DNA from: Deltaproteobacteria bacterium
GTDB lineage: Bacteria; Desulfobacterota; Deferrisomatia; Deferrisomatales; JACRMM01
Direction of reading: 5' to 3'
Assembly: GCA_016214985.1 (NCBI GenBank)
Contig: JACRMM010000012.1
Coordinates: 62,001-126,000 of the forward strand
Length of the DNA: 64,000 nucleotides
The notes beneath the pieces were generated by a model, which was not told where the DNA came from, did no database searches, and saw nothing but the letters and a program-made list of their open reading frames with translations. Positions 39,401 to 48,020 of the stretch are shown here, one piece after another (position 1 is the first letter of the stretch; each line of letters starts with the position of its first letter). The position numbers and the translations under genes were made by a program.

Positions 39401-40180
39401 ATGGAGAAGGACGAGATCTACGACCGGATCTCCGCGTACTGGAGCGATCAGCTCAACAACGAGATCTACCTGGCCGGCTACCCGGGCGTCGCGCGGGGCT
39501 CCCGGGAGTACTTCGACATCATCCGCGCGGCGCGCGACAAGTACCTCTACTACTTCGACGCCGTCACCGCGTTTCTCGGCCGGGACGGCTCGGGCCGGAC
39601 CCTCCTGGAGGTAGGCTGTGGCATGGGCACGGATCTCCTAAAGTTCGCGGAGCTCGGCTACGACGTCACGGGGGTCGACCTTGCGGGGGAACATATCGAG
39701 CTAGCCCGAGCCTGCTTCGAGACTTACGGGAGGGCGGCGCACCTGCGGCTCGGCAACGCCGAGGCCCTCGACTTCGAGGAGGCGATTTTCGACCGCGTGT
39801 ACTCCTTCGGCGTGCTGCACCACACCCCGAACACCGAGAAGGCCCTGCGCGAGGTGCACCGCGTCCTGAAGCCCGGCGGGCGCGCGTTCGTCATGCTCTA
39901 CCACCGGGACTCCCTGAACAACTTGGTGCACGCCCTGCTCCGCGTGTCATTCGAGAACCCGAAGGGGTCGCGCGCGGTCGCCGCGGACGCCCCCGTGACC
40001 CAGCGGTTCTCGCGGGCTGAGGTGCGGAGGATGACGCGCTGTTTTTCCTCCGTGCGGGTCGACACGGAGTACCTCTACGGCGTTGGGTACGGCCGGCTCT
40101 TCGACTGGACCCCCGCCTTCCTCTACCGGCCCCTGTCCAAGCTGATCGGCTGGCACCTGCTCGTCTTCCTGCAGAAGTGA
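39401..40180 (+). CDS. SAM-dependent class I methyltransferase
   Basis: A 259-residue methyltransferase with motif I TLLEVGCGMGTDLLKFAELG, VTGVDLAGEHIELAR, VYSFGVLHHTPNTEKALREV and VLKPGGRAFVMLYHRDSLNN. It is the last gene of the plus-strand glycan run and the only one here separated from its neighbour by a real gap (32 nt). The opposite-strand genes converge on it. Confidence 0.82.
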   Translation: MEKDEIYDRISAYWSDQLNNEIYLAGYPGVARGSREYFDIIRAARDKYLYYFDAVTAFLGRDGSGRTLLEVGCGMGTDLLKFAELGYDVTGVDLAGEHIELARACFETYGRAAHLRLGNAEALDFEEAIFDRVYSFGVLHHTPNTEKALREVHRVLKPGGRAFVMLYHRDSLNNLVHALLRVSFENPKGSRAVAADAPVTQRFSRAEVRRMTRCFSSVRVDTEYLYGVGYGRLFDWTPAFLYRPLSKLIGWHLLVFLQK

Positions 40181-40214
40181 TGCGATGCGGGTACCTCGAG
40201 GGGAGCCCGCATGG

Positions 40215-40610
40215 TCAGTACAGACGGCTGCTCAGGGGCCAGAGCCAGAGGATCCCCTGGTAGAACAGGACCTGCCGGTAGGCCCAGTCTCCGACCAGGT
40301 GCAGGAGACCCGCCCAGAGGAACGCGTGGAAGGCAAGGCGGCGGTCGGCGAAGAGCAGGGAGGCCAGCCAGGCGGCGCCGGCCGAGCCGACGAGGCTGTG
40401 GGTCCAGGTCCCCGAGGAGAGCCAGAAACCGAGCTCCACGGAAGGGACGGCCGCCAGGAGCGGACGGCCCAGGGCGCGGGACCAAAGGTGGTCCAGGTCC
40501 GGGAGCAGCGTCGAGCCGAGGAGCAGGAGAGAGAGGGGTAGAGGGCGGCGGGTGGCCCTGGACAGGAGGTGCAGGCAGCCGCCGGCGGCGCTGTGCTCGA
40601 TCCAGGTCAA
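40215..40610 (-). CDS. Small membrane protein, YdjM/DUF457-like putative metal-dependent hydrolase
   Basis: A 131-residue protein with three or four hydrophobic segments and a pattern of His and Asp typical of the YdjM (DUF457) family: an early His, LLPDLDHLW, GTWTHSLVGSA and LLHLVGDW. The enzymatic activity of this family is inferred, not shown. It is 3 nt downstream of the next gene on the same strand and is convergent with the methyltransferase. Confidence 0.5.
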   Translation of the reverse strand: MTWIEHSAAGGCLHLLSRATRRPLPLSLLLLGSTLLPDLDHLWSRALGRPLLAAVPSVELGFWLSSGTWTHSLVGSAGAAWLASLLFADRRLAFHAFLWAGLLHLVGDWAYRQVLFYQGILWLWPLSSRLY

Positions 40611-40613
40611 CGG

Positions 40614-41051
40614 TCACCTCGCGGCGAAGGTTCGCCCGCGGAGCCGAAACTCCGCGAGGAACAGGCCGGCGATGATGGGAACCGTGGCCAGCGACCACAG
40701 GACCCTGCCGCGCGTCAGGCCGCGGTAGTGGTGCACGGCCGTCACCCGCACCTCGCTCCGGGCAACCACGGCCTCAAGGACGACTTCCTTGCCGTCCGCG
40801 ACGGAGCGCAGCTGCCCGAGCGGGTCCGCGAGCCTCAGGGGGGCGCCCCAAGGGCCGGCGAGGAGGGCGATTCCCCCCTGCCGCCGGACACGGCCGGTGA
40901 GCCGCGGCGCCTTCTCTTGCAGCGCCGCGGCGTTGGCCGCGACCACCGGTGGAGCCAGGGAGTATGCGCGATAGAGCTCCCGGCGCCCGGTCGTGGCGGC
41001 GAGTCCGGCGGTCAGGGCGAGAGCGCCCGCGAGCCACCGGCAACGGGTCAC
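40614..41051 (-). CDS. Hypothetical two-helix membrane protein
   Basis: I do not recognise this 145-residue protein. It has an N-terminal membrane segment (about 6-22), an extracytoplasmic part of about 90 residues with possible beta structure (LTGRVRRQGGIALLAG and VLEAVVARSEVRV), and a second helix near the C-terminus (WSLATVPIIAGLFLAEF). The GTG start overlaps the stop of the aminotransferase gene (GTGA), so it is co-expressed with it and with the YdjM-like gene. Confidence 0.6.
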   Translation of the reverse strand: MTRCRWLAGALALTAGLAATTGRRELYRAYSLAPPVVAANAAALQEKAPRLTGRVRRQGGIALLAGPWGAPLRLADPLGQLRSVADGKEVVLEAVVARSEVRVTAVHHYRGLTRGRVLWSLATVPIIAGLFLAEFRLRGRTFAAR

Positions 41052-42220
41052 GGGGACTCCAGCGCTCGGAGCGCGCCCAGCGCGCAGGCGGCCAAGTCCC
41101 CCTCCGAAAGGTAGGGGCCAAACGGGAGGCTGAGCACCTCCGCACTGGCTAGCTCTGCGAGGGGGAAGTCGCCTCGGCTGTAGCCCAGATGGCGAAAGGC
41201 CCCCTGTAGGTGAAGCGGCATGGGGTAGTAGACGGCGCTGGGGATGTCCGCGGCCCGGAGCTGCCCCTGGAGAACGTCGCGCCGGCCGCCCCCGACGCGC
41301 ACCGTGTATTGGGCCCAGGCGGAGCTGTACCCTCCGGGCACGGTCGGGACGCAGAGCGAGGGCTCTGCCCCGAGCAGCTCCCCGTAAAGCTGCGCTGCTG
41401 CCTGGCGTTTCGCGAGCTCCTCGGGGAAGGCCTCGAACTTCGCGAGGACGATCGCCGCCTGAAGGGTGTCGAGCCGGGCGTTCAACCCGATCCTCACGTT
41501 GTCGTACTTGTCGCGACCCTTCCCGTGGATCCGGATCGACCGCATCGCGTCAGCGAGGGCGTCGTCGTCGGTGAACACCATCCCTCCGTCACCGTAACCG
41601 CCCAGGGGCTTGGCCGGGAAGAAACTCGTGACGGCCGCGTCGCCGAACGAGCACGCGCGTCGACCATGGAGCCTGCCTCCGAACGACTGCGCCGCATCTT
41701 CGAGGAGGAAGAGCCCGTGGGTTGCGCATAGGCTCCGCAGGGAGTCGTAGTCCGCGGGCAGGCCGTAGAGGTCGACGGCGATGACGCCCTTCGGCGTGAG
41801 GGTGGCGGGCGCCGAGGGCAGTGGGTGAACGCGTCGGTCCCGTTCGGCGAGGGCTAGGAGCGCGGCCTCTACCCTCCCGGGGTCGAGGTTGTACGTGTCG
41901 GGGTCGATGTCGACGAAGACCGGGGTCGCGCCGAGCAGGGCGATGACCTCGGCTGTGGCGATGAAGGTGAAGGGGGTCGTCAGCACGGCGTCCCCAGGGC
42001 CGACGCCCAGGGCCATCAGCGCCAGGAGGAGGCCGTCCGTGTCTGACGCGCAGCCGATGGCGTGCTTGGTGCCGACGTAGCTGCCGAGGGTGCGCTCGAG
42101 CTCTCCCACTTCGGGGCCCATGATGAACTGGCCGTGGCCGAGCACGCCACGGATTCGAGCGTCGATGACGGCACGGAGTGCGTCGTACTGCGCGGCGAGG
42201 TCGGTAAACGGGATGATCAC
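41048..42220 (-). CDS. DegT/DnrJ/EryC1-family sugar aminotransferase
   Basis: PLP-dependent aminotransferase that typically adds an amino group to a keto-sugar nucleotide. The 390-residue protein opens IPFTDLAAQYDALRAVIDAR, has the CASDTDGLLLALMALGVGPG block, FIATAEVIALLGATPVFVDI, the aspartate region LLEDAAQSFGG, and FFPAKPLGGYGDGG with the likely PLP lysine. GTG 42220 is chosen (AGAGG upstream, homologues start here). It overlaps a truncated acyltransferase upstream by 4 nt; aminotransferase plus N-acyltransferase is the usual pair for making acylated amino-sugars. Confidence 0.9.
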   Translation of the reverse strand: MIIPFTDLAAQYDALRAVIDARIRGVLGHGQFIMGPEVGELERTLGSYVGTKHAIGCASDTDGLLLALMALGVGPGDAVLTTPFTFIATAEVIALLGATPVFVDIDPDTYNLDPGRVEAALLALAERDRRVHPLPSAPATLTPKGVIAVDLYGLPADYDSLRSLCATHGLFLLEDAAQSFGGRLHGRRACSFGDAAVTSFFPAKPLGGYGDGGMVFTDDDALADAMRSIRIHGKGRDKYDNVRIGLNARLDTLQAAIVLAKFEAFPEELAKRQAAAQLYGELLGAEPSLCVPTVPGGYSSAWAQYTVRVGGGRRDVLQGQLRAADIPSAVYYPMPLHLQGAFRHLGYSRGDFPLAELASAEVLSLPFGPYLSEGDLAACALGALRALESP

Positions 42221-42432
42221 GGGTACACCTCTTCGAGAGGGGCGAGGCCGGTGCCCTCTGACCGAAATCGTGCTCCACAAGCCCCGCACGAGAGGCTGTC
42301 GGGCAACCGGACGCCGCAGCGGCACACCCACCCCAACTGGCGGGCCGGGTTGCCGACGACCAATGCCTGGGCGGGAACGTTGCGGGCCACCACAGCCCCG
42401 GCACCGGTCGCCGGCCCTCCCCCCCTGAGCAC
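42217..42432 (-). pseudogene. C-terminal fragment of a hexapeptide acyltransferase with zinc-ribbon tail
   Basis: Only the end of a WbbJ/WlbB-type acyltransferase is present. From the typical last coils and cap (GAGAVVARNVPAQALVVGNPARQLGWV) the frame runs into CRCGVRLPD and CGACGARF, a zinc-ribbon-like tail known in some N-acyltransferases of amino-sugar pathways (the first string is at about residues 10-37). The beta-helix body is missing; upstream there is no continuing open frame, and the pilR stop lies 80 nt away. The 4-nt overlap with the aminotransferase start shows it was part of that operon. I read it as a deletion remnant. Confidence 0.7.
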
Positions 42433-42511
42433 CCGGCTCTGTTCGACCGAGGGCGGAGAAAGCTTGAGCGTCGAGCCCCGCCGCCCGCGCTTGTCCGAGG
42501 TGCGCTCGGAC

Positions 42512-43876
42512 TCACCCGATTCCCAGCTTTTCGAGGCGGTAGCGCAGCACCCGGAAGCTCAGACCCAGGAGCCTCGCCGCCTCGGTCTTGTTTCCCCCGG
42601 TGCGCCGCAGGGCCTCGTCCACGTAGTCCCGCTCGAGGGAGCGCAGCACTCCCTCCAGGTCCAGGCCTCCGGGGGGAATCGACGCGTGGTGTCGCGACCC
42701 GGCCGCCCCCCCACCCCTCAGGTTCGCCGGCAGACTGTCGGCCGAGAGTTGCCCTCCGGTCTCCAAGGCGACGGCACGCTCGATCAGATTCTCGAGCTCG
42801 CGCACGTTGCCCGGGTAGTCGTGCCCCTCGAGCGCCTCGAGGGTGTCGGGCGCGATGCCTTCGAGGGGCCGCCCGAAGGCCTGGGCGTACTTCTTCAAGA
42901 AATGGTGGGCGAGGAACGGAATGTCCTCGCAGCGAATCCGAAGGGGCGGGATCTCCAGGGCGACGACGTTGAGGCGGTAGTACAGATCCTCCCGGAACCG
43001 CCCCTCGCGGACCTCGGCGCCGAGATCCTTGTTCGTGGCCGACACGATCCGCACGTCGACCGCGATTTCGCGGTTTCCCCCGACCCGCTTGACCTTCCCT
43101 TCCTGGAGAGCGCGCAGGAGCTTCGGCTGGAGGTGCAAGGGGAGCTCTCCCACCTCGTCGAGGAAGAGGGTGCCGCTCTGCGCTTCCTCAAACAGGCCCG
43201 GCTTGTCGGAGGCCGCCCCGGTGAAGCTCCCCTTCACGTGGCCGAAGAGCTCGCTCTCCATGAGCCCCTCGGGGATAGCCGAGCAGTTGACCGCGACGAA
43301 GGGTCCCTTGCGGCCCGACAGGGTGTGGAGGCGGCGCGCAACGAGCTCCTTTCCCGTGCCGCTCTCGCCCCAGACGAGCACCGTGACCCCCGTGGGTGCC
43401 ACCCGCTCGAGCAGCCGGAAGACCTCCTGCATCCGAGGGCTTCGGCCCAGGATCTCGCCCCCTGCGCCCGCGATCTCGAGGCGGCGCCGGAGCTCCCGGT
43501 TCTCCCGAGACAGCGCCGTCTTCTCCAGGGCCTTGCGCACCGTGAGCTTGATCTCGTCGACCTTGAAGGGCTTGGTGACGTAGTCGTAGGCCCCCTGCTT
43601 CATCGCCTCGACGGCCGTCTCGGCCGTGCCGAAGGCTGTGATCACGACCACCTCGGGCGGATCGGGCAACGACCGCGCGGCGCGCAGCACGTCGAGGCCC
43701 GAGCCGCCCGGAATCCTTAGGTCCGTGATAACGAGGTCCAGGTCCCCGCCGGCCATCGCTTCCAACGCACTCGCGGCGTCCGCGCGGGACGCGACGCCAT
43801 AGCCCTCCTTCCGGAGGAAGATCGACAGAAACTCCCGCATGCTCTGTTCGTCGTCGACGACGAGGATGTTCGCCAT
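42512..43876 (-). CDS. pilR: Sigma-54-dependent response regulator PilR
   Basis: NtrC-family activator of pilin transcription. The 454-residue protein has a receiver domain (VVDDE, phospho-acceptor Asp 52 in TDLRIPGGSG, KPF), an AAA+ domain with GESGTGKE, the sigma-54-contacting GSFTGA and LFLDEVGELPLHLQPKLLRA, and a Fis-type DNA-binding end (NKTEAARLLGLSFRVLRYRL). It is the last gene of pilB-pilT-pilC-pilS-pilR and its likely target is the sigma-54 promoter at 25392. The start ATG has GGGAG 6 nt upstream. Confidence 0.93.
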   Translation of the reverse strand: MANILVVDDEQSMREFLSIFLRKEGYGVASRADAASALEAMAGGDLDLVITDLRIPGGSGLDVLRAARSLPDPPEVVVITAFGTAETAVEAMKQGAYDYVTKPFKVDEIKLTVRKALEKTALSRENRELRRRLEIAGAGGEILGRSPRMQEVFRLLERVAPTGVTVLVWGESGTGKELVARRLHTLSGRKGPFVAVNCSAIPEGLMESELFGHVKGSFTGAASDKPGLFEEAQSGTLFLDEVGELPLHLQPKLLRALQEGKVKRVGGNREIAVDVRIVSATNKDLGAEVREGRFREDLYYRLNVVALEIPPLRIRCEDIPFLAHHFLKKYAQAFGRPLEGIAPDTLEALEGHDYPGNVRELENLIERAVALETGGQLSADSLPANLRGGGAAGSRHHASIPPGGLDLEGVLRSLERDYVDEALRRTGGNKTEAARLLGLSFRVLRYRLEKLGIG

Positions 43877-43963
43877 GGGTGCTCCCGGGGATTCCTGGCC
43901 TGCAGTGACCGGGCCCCCGTGTGACCCGGGCTCCGTTGGCTGCGAGCTGTCCCTCCGCGAAAT

Positions 43964-45583
43964 CTACGACAAGGTCCCTCTGTCCACCTCGACCTGACCG
44001 CCGAACGCCAACCGCTCACCCACCGGAAGCTGAAGCCGAAACGTCGTCCCTCGGTCCGGCGCGGTGTCCAATTCCACGGTGCCGCCGTGATTCTCCACGA
44101 TGCGGTGCACCGTGGCCAGCCCGAGTCCTGTGCCCCCTTCTCGGCAGGAGAAGAACGGCTCGAAGGCCCGCGCCGCCACGTCCGGAGCCATGCCGGGGCC
44201 GTCGTCCCGGATCGTGACGGTGACCCCACCCTGGTCCCGCGCGGCCTCCACCTCCACCGCCACGTCTTCGGGTGATGCCTCGCGGCTGTTTCGGAGGAGG
44301 TTGAGGAAGAGCTGGGCCATCTGATCCCGGTCGCCGTGCAGCGTCAGGTCGTCCGGGATCCGGCAGGAGAGGTGGAAGCCGTTCCGGCCTTCCCCCTGCG
44401 TAAAGAAGAAGCCGGTCTCTTCGACCAGGGTCCGCAGATCGAAGGTCGCCTGCTGCGCCCGGCCCGGCCGCGCGTAGTGCAGGAAGTTCGTCACCAGGCG
44501 GTTCAGGCGCTCCGTCTCCCGCAGCACGATCGCGAAGAGCTGTTTCTCCTCCTCGCCGGGCGAGAGGCTCTCGCGGAGCACCTCGACCGCGCCGGCGAGG
44601 CTCGCCAGGGGGTTTCGGATCTCGTGGGCGAGGCCTGCGGCGAGGCGTCCCACGGCTGCGAGCCGGTCCGCCCGGTTGAGGTCCTCCTCCAGCCGCTTGA
44701 TCTGTGTGACGTCCTGAAAGATCAGGATGCTGCCGCGGCCGCGGCCCTCTCGGTCGAAGAGCGGCAAGGAGGAGTACCCCAGGACGGTCGCTCCGTCCGC
44801 GAAGGCCACTTCGCGGCGCTCCGCGCCCGACAGGTCGAAGATCTCCCCGAGGACGCTCCCGGCTCGGAGCGCTAGCCCGGCGCGTCCCAGGAGCTCCTCG
44901 GCGGCGCGGTTGTGAAACAGCGCCCGGCCACCCGAGTCCACGGCGACCAGGCCCGAGCCGAGGCTGCGCAGGATCGAGTCTTGGAGGAGCTCCAGGTCGA
45001 GAACCTCGGCCTGCGCGGCCTCGAGCCTCTGACCGATGCGCCGGAGCTCCTCGGCGAGGTGCCCGGCCAGGAGCGCGAGCGCATAGAACGCCGCGACGTT
45101 CGAGCCGAGGTGCGGTAGGAGCTGGGCCCCGAGCTCCGGCGACAGGGACGCCGCGCCGGGCGGGCGGAGGAGGCCGTACACCTGAAGGTCGACGAGCAGC
45201 CCATAGGCGAGGCTCGAGGTCGTCGCCGTGACGAGCGCGCCGCGGCGGTAGAGGAGGATGGCCCCGCCGATGATGGCCAGCGGGTAGAGGGTGGCGAAGG
45301 GAGAGAACGCGCCGCCCGAGAGGTACACCAGGGCCGTGACGTAGGCTGCGTCCCAGGTCGGCTGCAGCCGGGCGAGGGCTCCTGGCCAGAGGCCGGACCG
45401 CGACGCCAGTGCCGAAACCAGGGTGACCGCGAAGGAGGCGGCGGTCGCCATCGGGAGGCCGGCGAACGCCACCGAGATCCACCCCTGCTGCTCCGCCCAG
45501 GCCGCGAGCGCGAGCAGGGCGACCAGGACGACCGCTCTGCCCAGGAGGTACCCTTGAAGGCGCCGGGGCGCCGCGGCGGCCAC
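43964..45583 (-). CDS. pilS: Sensor histidine kinase PilS
   Basis: Membrane kinase of the PilS/PilR pair. The 539-residue protein has about six N-terminal helices (about 12-185), a PAS domain (LGSGLVAVDSGGRALFHNRA), the HisKA box AAGLAHEIRNPLASLAGAVE and the ATPase motifs NLLRNSREA, DDGPGMA and GGTGLGLATV. In other bacteria PilS senses pilin level in the inner membrane. GTG 45583 is used; the Shine-Dalgarno is weak and it begins 7 nt after pilC, suggesting coupling. Confidence 0.92.
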   Translation of the reverse strand: MAAAAPRRLQGYLLGRAVVLVALLALAAWAEQQGWISVAFAGLPMATAASFAVTLVSALASRSGLWPGALARLQPTWDAAYVTALVYLSGGAFSPFATLYPLAIIGGAILLYRRGALVTATTSSLAYGLLVDLQVYGLLRPPGAASLSPELGAQLLPHLGSNVAAFYALALLAGHLAEELRRIGQRLEAAQAEVLDLELLQDSILRSLGSGLVAVDSGGRALFHNRAAEELLGRAGLALRAGSVLGEIFDLSGAERREVAFADGATVLGYSSLPLFDREGRGRGSILIFQDVTQIKRLEEDLNRADRLAAVGRLAAGLAHEIRNPLASLAGAVEVLRESLSPGEEEKQLFAIVLRETERLNRLVTNFLHYARPGRAQQATFDLRTLVEETGFFFTQGEGRNGFHLSCRIPDDLTLHGDRDQMAQLFLNLLRNSREASPEDVAVEVEAARDQGGVTVTIRDDGPGMAPDVAARAFEPFFSCREGGTGLGLATVHRIVENHGGTVELDTAPDRGTTFRLQLPVGERLAFGGQVEVDRGTLS

Positions 45584-45590
45584 CGCGCCG

Positions 45591-46805
45591 TCAACCCCCC
45601 CCGACGGCGCCCGCCATCTGGAACACGGGCAGGTACATGGCGATGATCAGACCGCCGATCGTCCCTCCCAGGAACACCATCAGGAGAGGCTCCAGGGCCG
45701 AGGTGAGGGCGCCCACGGCCTCGTCGACCTCGGTGTCGTAGAAGTCGGCGATCTTGCTCAGCATCTGGTCGAGGGCACCGGTCGCCTCCCCCACCCCGAT
45801 CATCTGCACGACCATGGGCGGGAAGACCTTGGTCTCCTTGAGGGGCTCGGCGATCGTGCGGCCCTCGGAGATGGACTCGCGCGTCTTGAGGATCGCCAGC
45901 TCCACGACGCGATTGCCGGCGGTGCGCGAGACGACGTCCAGGCCCTCCAGGATCGGCACTCCGGAGGAGATCAGGGTCCCGAGGGTGCGCGTGAACTTCG
46001 CGACCGCGACCTTCCGGATCAGGGTTCCGAAGATGGGGAGGCGGAGGAAGAGGCGGTCGAAGAACAGGTTGCCCTTCTCGGTCCGGTAGACCCGCTTGAA
46101 CGCGAAGACCAGGAGCGCGATGGCGATGAGGATGAAGAGGATGTACTTCTTGAGGAACTCCGACATGGCGATGACGAGGAGGGTCGGCCCCGGAAGCGAC
46201 TTTCCGACGCCGGAGAAGAGCTTCTGGAAGACCGGGATCACGAAGATGAGGATGACCGCCACGACGAGAACCGCCACGGCGATGACCGTGGTGGGGTAGA
46301 CCATCGCCCCCTTGACCTTCTTCTTCAGGTTCATGGCCTTCTCGATGTAGGCCGCGAGCCGGTTGAGGATGGTGTCGAGGATGCCGCCTACCTCTCCGGC
46401 CGCCACGAGGTTTACGTAGAGTCGGTCGAAGACCTTGGGGTGCTTGGACAGGGCATCGGCGAAGGTGTTGCCGGCCTCCACGTCTTCCTTGATCTTGAGA
46501 AGGACCTCCTTGAAGGTGGGGTTCTCCTGCTGGCTGGAGAGGATGTCGAGGCACTGCACGAGGGGGAGCCCGGCGTCGATCATCGTGGCGAACTGGCGGG
46601 TGAAGACCACGAGGTCCTTGGTCGACACGCGAGGCTTGAACCCCGGGATCTTGATCTCGATCGCCCCGAGGCTCTTCTTCACCTTGGTGGGCATGATCTT
46701 CTGGGCGCGGAGCTGTGCGGTGACGACCGCCTCGTTGGGGGCATCGAGCGTGCCCTTCTTGACGGTTCCGTCCTTCGTCCTTCCTTCCCAGGCGTACATC
46801 GGCAT
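45591..46805 (-). CDS. pilC: Type IV pilus inner-membrane platform protein PilC
   Basis: Polytopic platform on which PilB and PilT act. The 404-residue protein has the two duplicated T2SS F domains (VVFTRQFATMIDAGLPLVQC and the second copy with TRTLGTLISSGVPILEGLDV), each followed by membrane helices (about 170-230 and 375-400). It lies between pilT and pilS. Confidence 0.96.
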   Translation of the reverse strand: MPMYAWEGRTKDGTVKKGTLDAPNEAVVTAQLRAQKIMPTKVKKSLGAIEIKIPGFKPRVSTKDLVVFTRQFATMIDAGLPLVQCLDILSSQQENPTFKEVLLKIKEDVEAGNTFADALSKHPKVFDRLYVNLVAAGEVGGILDTILNRLAAYIEKAMNLKKKVKGAMVYPTTVIAVAVLVVAVILIFVIPVFQKLFSGVGKSLPGPTLLVIAMSEFLKKYILFILIAIALLVFAFKRVYRTEKGNLFFDRLFLRLPIFGTLIRKVAVAKFTRTLGTLISSGVPILEGLDVVSRTAGNRVVELAILKTRESISEGRTIAEPLKETKVFPPMVVQMIGVGEATGALDQMLSKIADFYDTEVDEAVGALTSALEPLLMVFLGGTIGGLIIAMYLPVFQMAGAVGGG

Positions 46806-46817
46806 GGCGAGAGTCCT

Positions 46818-46872
46818 CTGTAAGACAGTGGACGGGTCGTGGTTAACGGTTCAAGACCGATGACCCGTCACC
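46818..46872. repeat. Intergenic palindrome between pilT and pilC
   Basis: GACGGGTC and GACCCGTC form an inverted repeat around GTTAACGGTTCAAGACCGAT. It fills the 79-bp gap and resembles GGTTAACGG-type intergenic repeats of other genomes. No gene fits. Confidence 0.5.
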
Positions 46873-46884
46873 AACGATGCTTGA

Positions 46885-48003
46885 CTACATGGCCCTGGGA
46901 CGCTGGCCCTGGCTGCTCTCGGGCAGGCCCCTCGTCATCATCAGCCGCAACTCCTCGGGGTCGGAGCTGGCCCCCAAGGCGCTGTCGAGACTGATCTGCT
47001 TCTTCGTGTAGAGATGGTACAGCGACTGGTTCATCGTCTGCATGGAGAACTTTCCCTGCCCCACCTGCATCTGCGAGTACAGCTGGTGGACCTTGTCCTC
47101 CCGGATGAGGTTCCGGATGGCCGGGTTCGGGACCATGACCTCGCACGCCATGGCCCGCCCCCGGCCGCTCAGCTTCGGGATCAGCTGCTGGGACAGGATC
47201 CCCTCGAGCACGAAGGAGAGCTGGGCGCGCACCTGCGGCTGCTGGTGTGCCGGGAAGACGTCGACGATCCGGTTGATCGTCTGCACCGCGGAGTTGGTGT
47301 GGAGTGTCGCGAAGCACAGGTGGCCCGTCTCGGCCACCGTGAGGGCCGCCTCCACGGTCTCCAGGTCGCGCATCTCGCCGATGAGCACGACGTCGGGGTC
47401 CTGGCGCAGGATGTACTTGAGCGCCTTCTTGAAGCTCTCGGTGTCGGCGGTGACCTCCCGCTGGTTGACGACGCAGTTCTTGTGCGGGTGCAGGTACTCG
47501 ATCGGGTCCTCGATCGTGACGATGTGCTCGTGGCGCTCGGTGTTGATCTTGTCGATCACGGCCGCGAGCGTCGTGGACTTCCCCGATCCGGTCGGGCCGG
47601 TCACGAGCACCAGCCCGCGGGGCTTCGAGGAGATCTCGTGCAGCACTTGCGGCAGACCGAGGTCCTCGAAGGTGAAGATCTTGAAGGGGATCGCCCGGAA
47701 GGCCCCGGCGACCGAGCCCCGCTGCATGAAGATGTTCGCTCGAAACCGCGAGAGATCTTTCACTCCGAAGGAGAGATCGAGCTCGTTCTCCTCCTCGAAG
47801 CGGTGCTTCTGGACCTCGGTCAGCACGGAGTAGCACAGCCGCTTGGTCTCCGGAGGCCCCAGGCCCGGCAGGTCCAGGGGAATCAGGCGGCCGTCCACGC
47901 GGATCTGTGGCGCCGATCCGGTCGTAATGTGGAGGTCCGACGCTCCCTTCTCGATCATCGTCTTGAGCAGTTGGTGCAGGCTGACCATCGGTCGGTCGTC
48001 CAT
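46885..48003 (-). CDS. pilT: Type IV pilus retraction ATPase PilT
   Basis: Hexameric ATPase that depolymerises pili. The 372-residue protein has the N-terminal PAS-like domain (LHQLLKTMIEKGASDLHITT), Walker A GPTGSGKST (about 137-145), the Asp box TIEDPIEYLH, Walker B LIGEMRDLET, the His box TLHTN and the retraction-specific AIRNLIREDK. It is the second gene of the pil operon, 17 nt after pilB. Confidence 0.97.
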   Translation of the reverse strand: MDDRPMVSLHQLLKTMIEKGASDLHITTGSAPQIRVDGRLIPLDLPGLGPPETKRLCYSVLTEVQKHRFEEENELDLSFGVKDLSRFRANIFMQRGSVAGAFRAIPFKIFTFEDLGLPQVLHEISSKPRGLVLVTGPTGSGKSTTLAAVIDKINTERHEHIVTIEDPIEYLHPHKNCVVNQREVTADTESFKKALKYILRQDPDVVLIGEMRDLETVEAALTVAETGHLCFATLHTNSAVQTINRIVDVFPAHQQPQVRAQLSFVLEGILSQQLIPKLSGRGRAMACEVMVPNPAIRNLIREDKVHQLYSQMQVGQGKFSMQTMNQSLYHLYTKKQISLDSALGASSDPEELRLMMTRGLPESSQGQRPRAM

Positions 48004-48020
48004 GAGAACCTCGCTGGTTT

